This document shows positions 23,650 through 34,866 of a stretch of 64,000 bases of DNA, piece by piece. A program made the translations under genes and the position numbers. Position 1 is the first letter of the stretch. Each line of letters starts with the position of its first letter. Source of the stretch: Kudoa neothunni (taxonomy: Eukaryota > Cnidaria); assembly GCA_964304625.1 (NCBI GenBank), contig OZ199840.1:6820001-6884000 (forward strand), written 5' to 3'. The notes beneath the pieces were generated by a model. It was not told the DNA's origin, made no database searches, and saw only the letters and a list, made by a program, of their open reading frames with translations.

Positions 23650-26600
23650 CCGCGTTGTCAGAATTGGTACGTTCGTACCAAAATGGTACTTTTTCATCGT
23701 CAAGACAAGATTTTTAATCCAGTCGATGATACTCTGTTTCCGGTTAGGTAATAGTAATGAATATAAAGTAACATTAATGGCTTATTTAAAAATTTATACC
23801 TTTTACATTTATTTATTGTTATTCCAGTGTATAGATATAAATTATACGAAGATATGCAAAATATGTCTTGCTGTTGAATCCGATGTTATTTTAAATATCC
23901 AACCTATCCCTTTAATGTTTTGTCTCATAAAGAAAACAAAACACAATTAAATTTCAATATATTACCATTTGACAAAATTTTATAAAACTAAGCTTGTTCT
24001 TTCTTCACTTGTATGTAAAATGAGTTTCTGACCACTAAAATATTATCTATTTATTGCTATAAATGAAACGTCATTCGATTTCATGGTCAAATCAGTTCCA
24101 CGTAATCCCAATGTATATTTAACCCTATACATGGGAAATTAGCTCATTTACTTCACAAAATTAATTTTTCCGTCTACATGTTTTATACTTTAGGGTTTTA
24201 AATGTTTTTTTAACGAAAAAAAGTCTGGCTAAAAAGAGTTATCAAATTTAATTATCGCTAAAAAAATTCCTTAAAATGTTAAGTTTATACATTTCTAATC
24301 AGAGGAATTGTTAATAAATTATATTTTTTAAAATTATAGCTATCACTGACACCCGAAAATATTTAAATGATATGAAAACGAAGTGAAAGAGGAAAACAAT
24401 ATCCGGAATGTGATAAGGATAAAATTTTATACACAAACACTTATTTTAACGTACAAATTCATTCTTAATAACGCGCGTTTTAGTAATTTACTACAAAGTT
24501 TTTGTATTCAACAAGTCGAATTAATTTCTGTAACTTTTATTGTGTTATACATACTGTAATATTTTGTGGGTTAGTAATTCTTGATGGCCTTTAATCAAAA
24601 CGGTAGCGACTGCGAAAGCGATATAAGTAACACACTAAAAAAGAAAATATATAAAGGTTACGAACGCAAGGTAAGAAGAGAATGGTTGGAAAATCGAAGA
24701 TTTATCCAGTGGATTGATATGAGTAAGGATATCAAGGAGAAAGTGTTCTGTAAAATGTGTAAAAGTGAAGTTTCGGGGAGTATTTCACAAATCGAAAGAC
24801 ATGCAACAACTGAAAAGCATTTAAGAAATATGAGACAATCCACAAATAATATGAAAATAGATGGTTATATAGAATTAAACAGTTCTGCTGTATATGATCG
24901 AAAAATAGCTAAAGCAGAATTGAAAGAATGTGTCTTTGTTACGGAACACAATTTGCCGTTGTCATTCTTGGATCATTCGCCTGGTTTAGTTGCCAATGTT
25001 TGTGAAAATTCTGCTATTTGCAAAGATATTAAATGTGCTCGATCGAAAGGCAAATGTGTTTTTTGTCATGTTATTAGGAAATATTACTTAAAAAACTTAA
25101 TTTTAAAATTACAGACAACCCAATTTTCATTAATAATAGACAAAACCACAGATATGATATATCCACAACTAAACAACTAGTTTTAGTAGCTCGATATTAT
25201 GATGACGATGTTAAAAAGACAATGAACAAATATTTGGTCATGTTGGAGATAATGAATTGTACTGGCAAAAGAATTTTCGAATCATTAATAAATTTTTTTA
25301 AAACTAATATCTCCATTCACAATCTTATCGGATTCGCCAGTGACAATGCAAATGTTATGATAGGTAACAAAAGTGGTGTCCAGCGTTTGCTGAAACAAAT
25401 AATTCCTTCGCTTTACGTGCAAGGTTGCGTGTGCCACTCAGTAAATTTGTGCTTCAAGAGCTTGTGTCATCAACTTCCAAACAAGTTGGAAAGTTTAGCT
25501 ATAAGTTTTTACACATATATTTCGAATAGCCCAAAACATTTGAGTGAATACAAGGAATTTCAAAAGACAATGGATATTTGTCCTATAAAGGTATTACGCC
25601 CTTGTAGCATATGATGGTTGTCACTCGAACAATGGAATGCACTTAAAATGTTTTTCACTTCTGCAGTATCAGAAAATGATTTTGAATCAGCAAAATTAAT
25701 AAATCATAAACTCAATAAACCAATCAATCATGTATTTTGAATTCTTAAACTTTATACTCCCCATAATGAATCAACTTAACCCTGAATTCCAATCAGAAAC
25801 CTTTCGAATGCACAAGCAAAAAAATTCAATTAGTGTTACAGTAAAAGTTATTCTCAGCTTATTTATGAAAAGAGAAATCATTAAAAATCTGGATATTTGG
25901 AATATTAATAACTCTTCAAATTATCTTCCATTAGATAATGTTTGTCGCGGATCAAAAGTGACTTGCATCTATACAATGAATTCTTTCATAATAAATTCAC
26001 AAGAATATCTCCAATATAAAATAAATACATTTAATTTCTATATTTCCTTAATAAATAAAATATTTGATCCATTTTTATACAATAATTCATTTAAAGGACT
26101 TGAATTGTTTGAAGAAATGGATCCAAGTAACGTAAATGAAGGTAAGCCCAAGTCTATCATACCCCTTGCAGTAAGATTCCCCAATCTTATATTGGATGAA
26201 TACTACACCAATGTGGATATTGAATGGAGACAATTAAATTTCGAAGACTCAACTCTCTTTTCGATATGTGACCACGAAAAATTTTGGTACGATGTATCAG
26301 AAAAAAGAATTGGCAATGTTCCTAAATATCCATTAATTTCAAAACTAATGATGAGCTTGCTTTCATTACCTCATTCTTCTGCTTGTGCCGAAAGAGTATT
26401 TTCCCAATTGAACATAATCAAAATGAAAAATGGACCATTATTGAATACCTAAACATTAAACAGCTTGATTTATTCGAAAAGTTAATTTTATAATACAGAT
26501 TGTACAAAATAGAACCCGCCTAAAAAGTCAGTAGCAGCGTTCATAGAGGCAAAACTTTATGAAGATAACTGTAATGAAACAATTTCGTTTTAGATAGATT

Positions 26601-26715
26601 AAAAAACATTTTATATAACTACGTTTTTTCTCCTTAATCTCTTTTTTGTTCAGATTGACTGTTGGTACGTTTTACTTGATTTTGGTACTTTTTCGCTAAT
26701 CCTCTGACAACCCTG
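23650..26715 (+). mobile_element. hAT transposon with broken transposase
   Basis: Ends are CCGCGTTGTCAGA at 23650 and, inward from 26715, CAGGGTTGTCAGA. Flanks are ATTAGCAC (23642-23649) and ATTTGCAT (26716-26723), 6 of 8 matching, which is weak. TTGGTACG...GGTAC stretches lie inside both ends. It holds the transposase listed at 24581-26452, whose order and strand agree with the termini. Confidence 0.75.
24581..26452 (+). pseudogene. hAT transposase (BED finger, RNase H-like core, dimerisation domain)
   Basis: Three plus frames carry it: 24581-25180, 25222-25614 and 25730-26452. A BED-type zinc finger appears as VFCKMCKSEVSGS with the HATTEKH ligands at about 24740-24820. The core starts at FSLIIDKTTD (first acidic region, about 25125) and continues VARYYDDD, FASDNANVMIGNKSG (second acidic region, about 25330) and GCVCHSVNLCFKS. 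The C-terminal dimerisation motif is LLSLPHSSACAERVFSQLN at about 26345-26410. The last part ends soon after NIIKMKNGPLLN, short of many hAT proteins. One frameshift near 25165 and at least one further break near 25610-25730 make it defective, yet most motifs survive, so it is not very old. Confidence 0.85.
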
Positions 26716-28093
26716 ATTTGCATTCCTTCGGTGTATGCGCGGAGGATTAAAGCATTACTCCTATACGTGCTTTTCTCTTAGATTAGTTGTTGAAAACCAC
26801 TAATTGCCCAAAACAGTAAATAATATATTTCGAAAAATGAATAAAATGATAAAAATATTTTTTTTACTTTTTAATAATCAACAATTTTTTAATTGTTTTA
26901 GTCTTCCTTTTAATTTAATGGAACGAACATTGAAATTATACTAGTTTGAATTTTTTTTATTTGGTCGATTTATGTAAAATGTAGTTTTATTCTCGTACTG
27001 ATATTTTAAATTTTTTAGGCCCTTGCAAAATTCGTTGTGTTGACTACCACCAAATGTACTTAATTGATCCAATATTTCAGAACATAATTGTTTGTTGTTT
27101 TTAAACATTGATTTTAAGTGTGTATTGGTTGGTAAAACATTCAAGCCGATATTTTGTGAATCAATGCCGGGGGAGTTTATAGTTGTTGAAATAGCGTCGT
27201 TTGTTATATTGCATATATGATTATAGCCGAGAAATATATCATAGTTTTTTTAAGATTACCTTCCAATGCATATAGAATCAAAAGTCAAAATTGAAGATTT
27301 TATCGTTGCGATGAAATATTTGAATGGGAGAGCGTATTGTTAAACAAATGTACGATCACGCTTGTATATATAATCTTGAAATGTAACCAGTGCTGAACCA
27401 GATACAATGTGAACTAAGAAAATGTTTTTTAAATTCCAAATTGATAATAATTTCAAATTTTGAGTCTCTAAGTTGATGGTATCGGCAACAAAAATGGACA
27501 AATGATTTATTATTGCCAAAATATCAATATCAACTTTGTTCTTCATGAGAATCAGATCATCTTTTTATAAATCATCACGATGGATGGACTTACAGTAATT
27601 GAGTATTGAATTAACGATGATTTTGACATAAATTTTTTGATCTTGTCATGCTCTTGTTCAATCCTGTTATTTTTATTTGAACCAAATGTCGGAGCATCGA
27701 GACGATGAAAATGAACCCAAATATTTTGAATATTAATCCAGTTTTTTTCCAAATATTAAAAATACATTGGATTGGTCGAATATATTTCTTTCAAGATGAA
27801 GTAAAATGAGTCAGCATTTTCATTATATATTCACATGCGTTTTTCTTGTAATTATTATTTAACCACTTTTTTATTTCTAATACGTGAAAGTTGGCGTAAA
27901 ATTTTGTTACGGAGTAAATATGACTGTAATTTTTACGATATATAATTGACGTACGGTTTTAAAAGTCAATTAAAAAAATATTACCTGGCATTTTCAGCCG
28001 TTATTATTTATTTGAAATGACTAATATAAGAGTAAAAGCACGTATAGGAGTAATGCTTTAATCCTCCGCGCATACACCGAAGGAATGCAAATC
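26715..28093 (-). mobile_element. MULE-like element with about 65-bp TIRs and transposase scraps
   Basis: GATTTGCATTCCTTCGGTGT at 26715 starts an arm that runs to about 26780 and reappears inverted at about 28027-28093 with only one or two differences. Minus frames at 27752-27552, 27546-27340 and 27144-26941 may be one decayed protein; GSNKNNRIEQEHDKIKKFM resembles the TNNRLE...NxKIK region near the end of MULE transposases. I could not find a 9-bp duplication: the left flank is the end of a hAT and the right flank the start of a hAT MITE. The family call therefore rests on arm length plus one weak protein motif. Confidence 0.55.
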
Positions 28094-28101
28094 GGGGCCG
28101 C

Positions 28102-28681
28102 CAGGGCGTGGGGTTTTCCCCAAGATCTTGGGATTTTTATGGTCACCTTGGGTTCTTGGAGTTTTTTTCATTTTGTAAAAAATGAAAAAACTTCATTGAA
28201 TAATAACACAAATTTTATTATGTGCGACATTAATATTTATATTTTTAATAACGTATCCTATTCAGATTATATCGTGCAGGGTTTTAACATTTACGATATT
28301 GAACAACAATACAATAGATTGTTTAGCATGTCGCCATTACACAATTCTTCAGTTAACATTGTCGCATATTAGAAAATTTAACGTTATTTCAAAATATATC
28401 TTGAACTATGAATTAATTAATCCATTCATTCATTCATTCAACGTGAGCATATTGATCTATATCAGACATTATGTTTAAGCGAGTGTTCGCGTCAATAAAT
28501 TCCAATAATACGACGATAAATTTAAATTTAATATCTGTAGATGTAATTACAGACTCGGAAGATGACTAAAAACTGTAATGGATACGATTCTATTTTGTTG
28601 TATTTTAGACTTGCATTTTTCTCGACTTTTGATTTTTTATTTAAACTTGGGTTTTTTCTAAAACCCCCGCTGGCAAACCTG
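28102..28681 (+). mobile_element. Non-autonomous hAT MITE, copy 1
   Basis: Starts CAGGGCGTGGGGTTTTCC and ends, inward from 28681, CAGGTTTGCCAGCGGG. It is homologous over its whole length, in reverse orientation, to 60304-60879; shared blocks include CCCCAAGATCTTGGGATTTT, TTTTATTATGTGCGACATTA and TTCGCGTCAATAAATTCCAA. No clear 8-bp duplication remains. It abuts the MULE-like element on its left. Confidence 0.8.
28424..28441. repeat. (ATTC)n short tandem repeat
   Basis: A run of ATTCATTC units inside MITE copy 1. The homologous position in copy 2 lacks it, so it arose after the copies separated. Confidence 0.75.
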
Positions 28682-28806
28682 GCGAAAATTAGGGGTGGAA
28701 AATTCGTGAGTTTCGTTCGTGTTTGTTCACACGAACTAAATTTCAATTTAAAATTTTTCCGGCCTTAAGGATCTTCACTCTGAGGGAGTCTAAATATATG
28801 GATCGC

Positions 28807-29941
28807 TTAACCCTTGAAGGACCGGGCTCAAAAAACTTGCGCGTGTAACCATGGGGGTACCCCAGAAGTTTTCTGCAAAAGCGATGGTATTTTCTCTTAA
28901 TTCTTTAAATTTACAAATAAAATATTTAGGACTATTAAAAACGGTATCTGAATAATCAAATTAATAAGTGAATCAATAGGAAATTTAATGAACATTTCAA
29001 TAAGTGTTATAAATATAATCTCTTACAATCTATTTTATTGTTAAGTTATAAGATAGATACAAATACTTCAAATTCTTTTCGAATGGTAGAAGATAAAATA
29101 AATGCTTCCCGGTTATTCTTTTCGCAAATAATAACACAAACGGAGGTGAATCTTGCGGGTTACGCACACGGTTGATCTCGGTAATCTCTATGTTGATTGG
29201 TGGATTATATTCGATCTTATTCACTGAACGGAATAAAAATGTATGTTATGGTCCAAGTTTTAATTAATGTTCCTTTTGGGGGTTTTCTCATTAAGTTATA
29301 TTTCCTCAAAATTAGTTTATTCTTTTCTTCATTCAGTTACTTTTGCGCCACACTAATTAAATATTTAAAACTGAATCGAAATTGCATAATTTGATCCATT
29401 ATGATAATGTTGCACATAGAAAGAAAATATGTAGGGGTGTTCAAGGACAAATTGGAGCGTCATGTTTTAATAAGTGATAAACATTAATGAATGTTATCAA
29501 AACATCGAAAATATGATACCGCCTTCAATTATTTAGAATTAGCACGTTTTGGTAAGTATCAACGTGATTCCCTAAAACTATCCTTTGACATCTTCGAAAT
29601 CCAATTATACAACATGAGGGAAATCAAAACTATAACGTTCTCCTTATATTTTTAATTTATTCGTGTCATTATAGTTACTTCACTGCTGTATAATAAAATA
29701 GCACTTGATATTACGCTTAAAAAATGATTTCTATGGCGAGTTAATTAACCGACGGCCCGTTGAACACATTTTTAACCAGAATATATGCTGTTTCTTTTTA
29801 AAAAGTTAATATAAACAAAAGTTGAACAATTGTAAGACGTTACACGAACTTATAAGTTAGAATTTAGAGTTTTGATAAGGAAAAACACAGATTTAAGAAA
29901 ATTGAGGTCTCGAAAGACCCCGCATGGTCCGGGAGGGTTAA
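28807..29941 (-). mobile_element. Non-autonomous piggyBac-like element
   Basis: TTAACCCTTGAAGGACCGGG at 28807 and, inward from 29941, TTAACCCTCCCGGACCATG. The palindromes GGGGTACCCC (28854-28863) and GGTCTCGAAAGACC (29906-29919) lie 44 and 19 bp from the two TTAA sites. By analogy with the three transposase-bearing copies the 19-bp side is the 5' end, giving minus orientation. No transposase block was recognised, only short frames. Confidence 0.7.
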
Positions 29942-30790
29942 GGACGTGTTGGTTTTTAAAGACAATTAATTGGATGTTAACGAACTATATCTATATTTAA
30001 TTCCAAAAATATATTGCATTTAAATTAAAGCTTATTTTTATTGGCTGAATAACAATTTAAATTGGTCCAATAGCTATGTTAGCGGCTCTGTGTGAGAAAT
30101 ATGGTTTATGATATTTCCTAACTATCCCTGAAGCATTTGGGCGATTGCTAGATCAAGGTTGGAGGATAATAACGTCGTTTTTAATTTTGATCGAAACGAT
30201 TTTTTGATTAGTTTATCACGATATTGACATATTATTTTACCATTTTCGCCGTATATTCTCTAACGCGGTCTTAAGCAGACTGCATGAAAGAGTTCCACAA
30301 CCAATAACTCAGGTGGTTACAGAAATTTTTTCAATTGTTAGAAAGATCGATTGTGATGTGAAATTAAAAAGAATCAATAACTGTTTTATATTGCACATAA
30401 CTATTAGTTGGATTTATTAACTTTATTGTTGGAATAGGCCGACACTTTCAGTAAGGTCAATGAGCTCATGCATTAACGATCCTTTTCGCGGATTTTTTCG
30501 CTATTAGAAAAAACCCTCTCGGATCTCGATTTGCAGATAGGTCTCGAAAAAATAACTGTTACCAACTTTTTTAGATTTCGATATTTAGAATCTTCCAATA
30601 GTCTAAGATGGGGATGGTAAGTTCGTGCTCGCTCGCAAGTATCCAAACGTTCAAAAAGTACTAATGAACGAACGAGAACGAAATTACAGCTTTAAACTTT
30701 TTTGAACGAATGAACCCGGACGAAACTGCCATCCTTGTTGCAAATGGACACTATCTTTTTAAACCCAGATTAGCGTTATATTTATGTTAT
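29942..30790. other. Intergenic, with a possible 127-bp MITE
   Basis: At 30612-30738 the ends GGGGATGGTAAGTTCGTG and, inward from the right, AAGGATGGCAGTTTCGTC look like short hAT termini around a region rich in GAACGAACGAG, but the flanks do not give an 8-bp match. Nothing else is seen. Confidence 0.35.
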
Positions 30791-30856
30791 AATTTTTGCC
30801 AGGAATGACTTACTTTCATTCAATATATTATTTTTGATATTATGGTTATGCATTCG

Positions 30857-31690
30857 CTACAATTGAACACCTAATGCTGGCATAAAATACGAATTCTTCT
30901 TTTCTTATAGTCATACATTTAACAATAGGCAATTGCTAAGGATGAAATATGACAATCCAACAAAATTAAAATCGTCCTAAGTAAATTATACAACACCAAG
31001 CATGCTTTACCTGGCTAACTTAATTGGTGGTATAGCCCGTCGAAATAATCGCGAGGGGCTAGGAGTTCTCTGCATTAATAGATTACTGCAAATGCTATTG
31101 TGATGACAAATAGCGGTCGCTGAAAGTATCCCACTGATGGCGCAACACTGATCCGTACTCATTATTAAAAGGTTCAACGGGTTCGTCTTTGTACGTTGTC
31201 GCTGATTTAGATTACGGCCACTATGATACATTTTTACCAAATATTCCCATCGCCAATCGACCAATGATAGGTCTCTAATCCCTCTTAATTTTTGCTGAAT
31301 CAACAAAACATATTTTATGCTATCTTTTATACAACGATTGGTTATGTTTCCTTTAAGCAATTAGTTGTAAAGCTTTTATCTAATTCAGATTATGCTTATC
31401 TATAGTATAGGTCGTCAATTATTGGCAATACGAACCAACAGTGGGACACTCACGATCACATTATCGTTTTACATAATTGAAAGCCATAACAATACAATTG
31501 AGGACACCTGTGATAATTGGTTCATTACCGTAACGAATTTCGTATTGTAAGCAATCTGGGATAATAAATCAACAGTGTTAATTCTTATAACATTGAATGA
31601 GCTGCGTAACAAGGGTGCGGATTTCATTGCCTCGCTCTCTTCCGAGTGTTTCCAAGGCAGCTGACCAGCGTAAACGGAGATCAATCATAA
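30857..31690 (-). CDS. Unidentified multi-exon gene (tentative)
   Basis: A protein-like minus frame at 31360-31007 reads DLSLVDWRWEYLVKMYHSGR, NLNQRQRTK and ATAICHHNSICSNLLMQR. Upstream, 31690-31580 reads DLRLRWSAALETLGRERGNE and, after a probable intron of about 37 bp ending CCCAG, YEIRYGNEPIITGVLNC. GCCAG|GTAAAG at 31010 is a good donor, and a further exon would give FVGLSYF, LSNCLLLN and NSYFMPALGVQL ending at 30857. The same coding stretch is duplicated at 54634-55015. I do not recognise the family; helical repeat character is a guess. Conservation of the frame between the two copies is the main reason to call it. Confidence 0.4.
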
Positions 31691-32221
31691 GGTATCTCTA
31701 CATTTTTAAGCTTGATATGATATTTATGGTTTAAATCCTTAAAAGTTTATCCTCTTTATTATTATGTTTAGTTCTGCCGAATCGGGCTTCTTTAACGTAA
31801 AAGGTAATAATTCGTATACAAAATAAAAATCAGATTTATTTACGTACTAATAACAATTAGCTAATTCGATAACAGACAACACTTAGTTGCGATATCCTCT
31901 GAATGGGCCAAAAATGTTTAAATTTTAAATAACAATTTAAAATCAAACGCTTTATTATGGCTTAAAGTTTTTCGTTAAAAGATGCCACTTGTAGGTACCA
32001 GAATGTGTAATGGTACAGACCAATCCAAAATGCTCTCACTCAAATCGGTACCCAATAGTAGATTAATTAGGGACAGTCTTAAATGTAACTGATGAGATTT
32101 GTTGGAAAATTCCAATAAATATTGCCGTCACATTTCGCTATTAATATCATTAGATTCTGTGCGAGCTCATATGAACAAAAACAATCCAATTCCATTCCCT
32201 GCTGACGAATAGTATATCTCT
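31691..32221. other. Intergenic, upstream of cysteine-string protein
   Basis: AT-rich, with no supported feature. It lies between two divergently oriented genes and probably holds both promoters. Confidence 0.4.
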
Positions 32222-32867
32222 ATGTGGAATATATTTACTAAATACGCATCAAGTGACTTGTATGCTTTGTTAGGTGTTAGCAAAAATGCTACACCACATG
32301 AAATAAAATTATCATTCAAAAAAGTATCACGAATATTTTATCAAATAAACGATTCATTCTATCTATTTTATGTAGTTAGCTTTAAAATACCACCCGGATA
32401 AAACCAAAAACGATGTTGCCTCTTCAGACTATGTTTGTTTGATTAATTGATGCGTACAATGGATTGGATTAATTTCATGTAGTTTCAAAAGATATCCAGA
32501 GCCTACCATATTCTAATTGATCCAAGTAAAAGAAGAATATACGACGATTACGGACCTCAAGGAATAAAACTTATGGAAAGTTGTGGGTGCCATGTATCGA
32601 TTTTATATGTGAAACTATTTCATTCCTATCCATTCATTATAGAATGAAAAAGCTTTCAAAATTTTATCCAAAAAATGGTTTATTGGACTCATGGGAGTTC
32701 TCGCTTGCTTAACATGCTGCTGCTTTGGGTGTTGCTGCTGTTTATTCTGCTGCAATTTCTGCTGTGGAAAATTCAGCCCCCGCAACGGTTTCAATAGTGA
32801 CGACGAAGACCTGGCGTTGTGTAGTAGTGACCATGAAACCGTCACATTCGACAGCAATCAAACATGA
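32222..32867 (+). CDS. csp: Cysteine-string protein, DnaJ family (DNAJC5)
   Basis: A synaptic and secretory-vesicle co-chaperone that brings Hsc70 to SNARE proteins and is anchored by palmitoylated cysteines. Four exons: 32222-32323, 32376-32432, 32483-32593 and 32643-32867, with introns of 52, 50 and 49 bp, giving 164 residues. The J domain (residues about 10-75) reads SSDLYALLGVSKNATPHEIK, LALKYHPDK with the catalytic HPD, and AYHILIDPSKRRIYDDYG. The linker is followed by WFIGLMGVLACL and a string with 13 cysteines (CCCFGCCCCLFCCNFCC), then a short acidic tail NSDDEDLALCSSDHETVTF. At 164 residues it is shorter than the roughly 200 of vertebrates, mostly in linker and tail. The GTATCG donor at 32594 is required to keep phase; an earlier GT at 32580 would not. 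Confidence 0.93.
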
Positions 32868-33411
32868 ATGCTTACTTTCGTTTGCTTGTAGTGTTTATTC
32901 CTTATCGAAATACATATAGACCAACCTATATCCCTGTATTGTAAAGAATTGTAAGTTATCTCTAGTTTCCACCACTTTGATATGTGTTTTTTACAAAAAA
33001 TAAATATTTATGAACATTTTTTAAAATTGATGATAGAATGTTCTATGTTAAAATCTTGTTGTTTCTGCAAACTTTTTAATTAAACAACAATAAATACGTG
33101 TACATTTGTTTCTTTTCAAATCATGGTAAAAACACTCCATTCTTATCTTTTACCTAATGGATGGAAGGAAATATTTTGTAATGATATTTGTTCTTTAGAA
33201 ATTGACCATAACTTTCTGAGTACACGTGAATCGAGGACCTTTTGAGTAAAATAGGGTTCATTTGTAAACTATAGATTTTTACCTTTTTATTAACGCAAGT
33301 ATTTTTTACCTATTCTAAAAATTTTGAAGGGAAATTTAAATAATGTGGTAATTAATTCTTCTTTAAATTATTTTACACTCAATCATTCTTGTACAGAATT
33401 TCCATTTAAAG
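32868..33411. other. 3' flank of cysteine-string protein
   Basis: Holds the likely 3' UTR; AATAAATA at about 33000 and AATAAATACG at about 33090 are candidate polyadenylation signals. No other feature. Confidence 0.45.
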
Positions 33412-33419
33412 CTCTAATT

Positions 33420-33815
33420 CAGGGGCTCTCAAACGTATTTGTAAATTTACCATCTTGTCCTAATGAAAAATCAAAGTGTACCCCATTAACTTGTAAGCTA
33501 AATTTGCGTCTACTTTAAGGTTGTGTACTTAATTAAATATTATTAGGCTACGCCCTAAAAAGATAAATGAGGCTGAAAATAATTTTATAAATAATAAAAT
33601 TGTTAAATACTTACTCTAAAGAAAATTTTAAGCGTTTCCGCCAATATCTTAATCAACTTTAATGGCTCTGAATAATATAACTTCCTAGAGATTCTTAAGT
33701 ACGTAACAAATCGAATTATTCAAAAATTGCCTCTATCCAATTTGATTTCACTTATTTTACTACCTGTCATCTAAAATTTATCAGGGATAAATTTACCTCT
33801 GGTTGAGAACCCCTG
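33420..33815. mobile_element. hAT MITE, 396 bp
   Basis: CAGGGGCTCTCAAACGTATT at 33420 and, inward from 33815, CAGGGGTTCTCAACCAGAGG. Duplications are CTCTAATT (33412-33419) and CTCTAACT (33816-33823), one mismatch. No coding capacity. Confidence 0.85.
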
Positions 33816-34219
33816 CTCTAACTGATTACTTTTATAGGACTGATTTTGATTATCTAAGATAGTACAATAAGGTTAATATTGTAAAACATTTGAGCCATTT
33901 TATCTTTACATTCGTATATGAATCACATCCGTAGAGTAATAGAATAAAAAATCGGAAAAATTTCTTGGTTTTACATATCAGTTTTGTTAAATAACGTACC
34001 AAGAATTTATTCGTTTCAAGTCACATATCAGAACCTATTCCACTTTATTAGTCCTTTTTTATGTCAGCTATTTTTCATATCTCCCCGCCTGTATACCTAT
34101 AAATGTTTTCTAAAATATATTTATAAATTTTATAATAAAATACTTTCCTTGAACATTTTAATTCGTAGACGTTTTCATCTTTGACAATAATGTTTGAATA
34201 AGAATAACTAATATATGTT

Positions 34220-34858
34220 GTTAAAATTGTCATTCATTTATTTATGTGTATGAATGAATTCTTTTATTCTTGTTTTACCTATACTTTAAAGAACAATTCA
34301 ACTTATATTTATATCAGAGACAAGATACAAATTTGAAAGTAAAACTTGAAACGTAGCATAATAAAAACTGTGAAATTAAATGATGGATCTCAAATTTAGA
34401 CATAAGACAAAGTTAAAACTACATCGTGGTTTTATTTTCATGGATATAGATTATTTCTAAGTAGATAAAAATGCTGACAACCTAATTACAGCTTATTCAT
34501 ATAAATACGTTATTTTGAAAGATAATAAAGTTACAATTTTACATGGAAATAGAGATAGTTAGATTTTGTACGCTGAATATGTTTAATATAAACTATTACC
34601 ATACTGCGCTATTTCTTAGAATCAATTAAAATAAGTTATCATATCCCATTTTTGAATAGAAACTAACTGATATCAAAACAACCAAAAATGTTATTACACG
34701 CATTACGTCCTTACATGATTTAAACGGGGGTTAACGAAAATTGCTAAGTGAATAAACTAAGATTAATTTTTAAATTTATTCTTGAATGACTCCCGCATCC
34801 CCAATGATGGCTCTTCGCACCCTTAAGAGATGAGGGAACTCCCTGTAAGGAAACACTG
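34220..34858. repeat. Partial copy of the hAT at 9.2-12.3 kb
   Basis: Matches 11690-12320 in the same orientation along about 630 bp, with shared blocks ACGTAGCATAATAAA-like, TGATTTAAACGGGG and TAAGATTAATTTTTAAATTT and the end GAATGACTCCCGCATCCC. It ends, inward from 34858, CAGTGTTTCCTTACAGGG, followed by TCTTATAG (34859-34866), a target site with central TA. Near the terminus it has about 35 extra bases relative to the other copy. The left end is missing. Confidence 0.75.
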
Positions 34859-34866
34859 TCTTATAG

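Noticed and set aside
31007-31690. Assignment of the unknown gene to a HEAT-repeat regulator such as raptor
   Set aside because: Only a vague resemblance of one short block; no diagnostic motif.
32580-32642. Alternative CSP intron starting at 32580
   Set aside because: Using that GT breaks the frame before the cysteine string; GTATCG at 32594 keeps phase.
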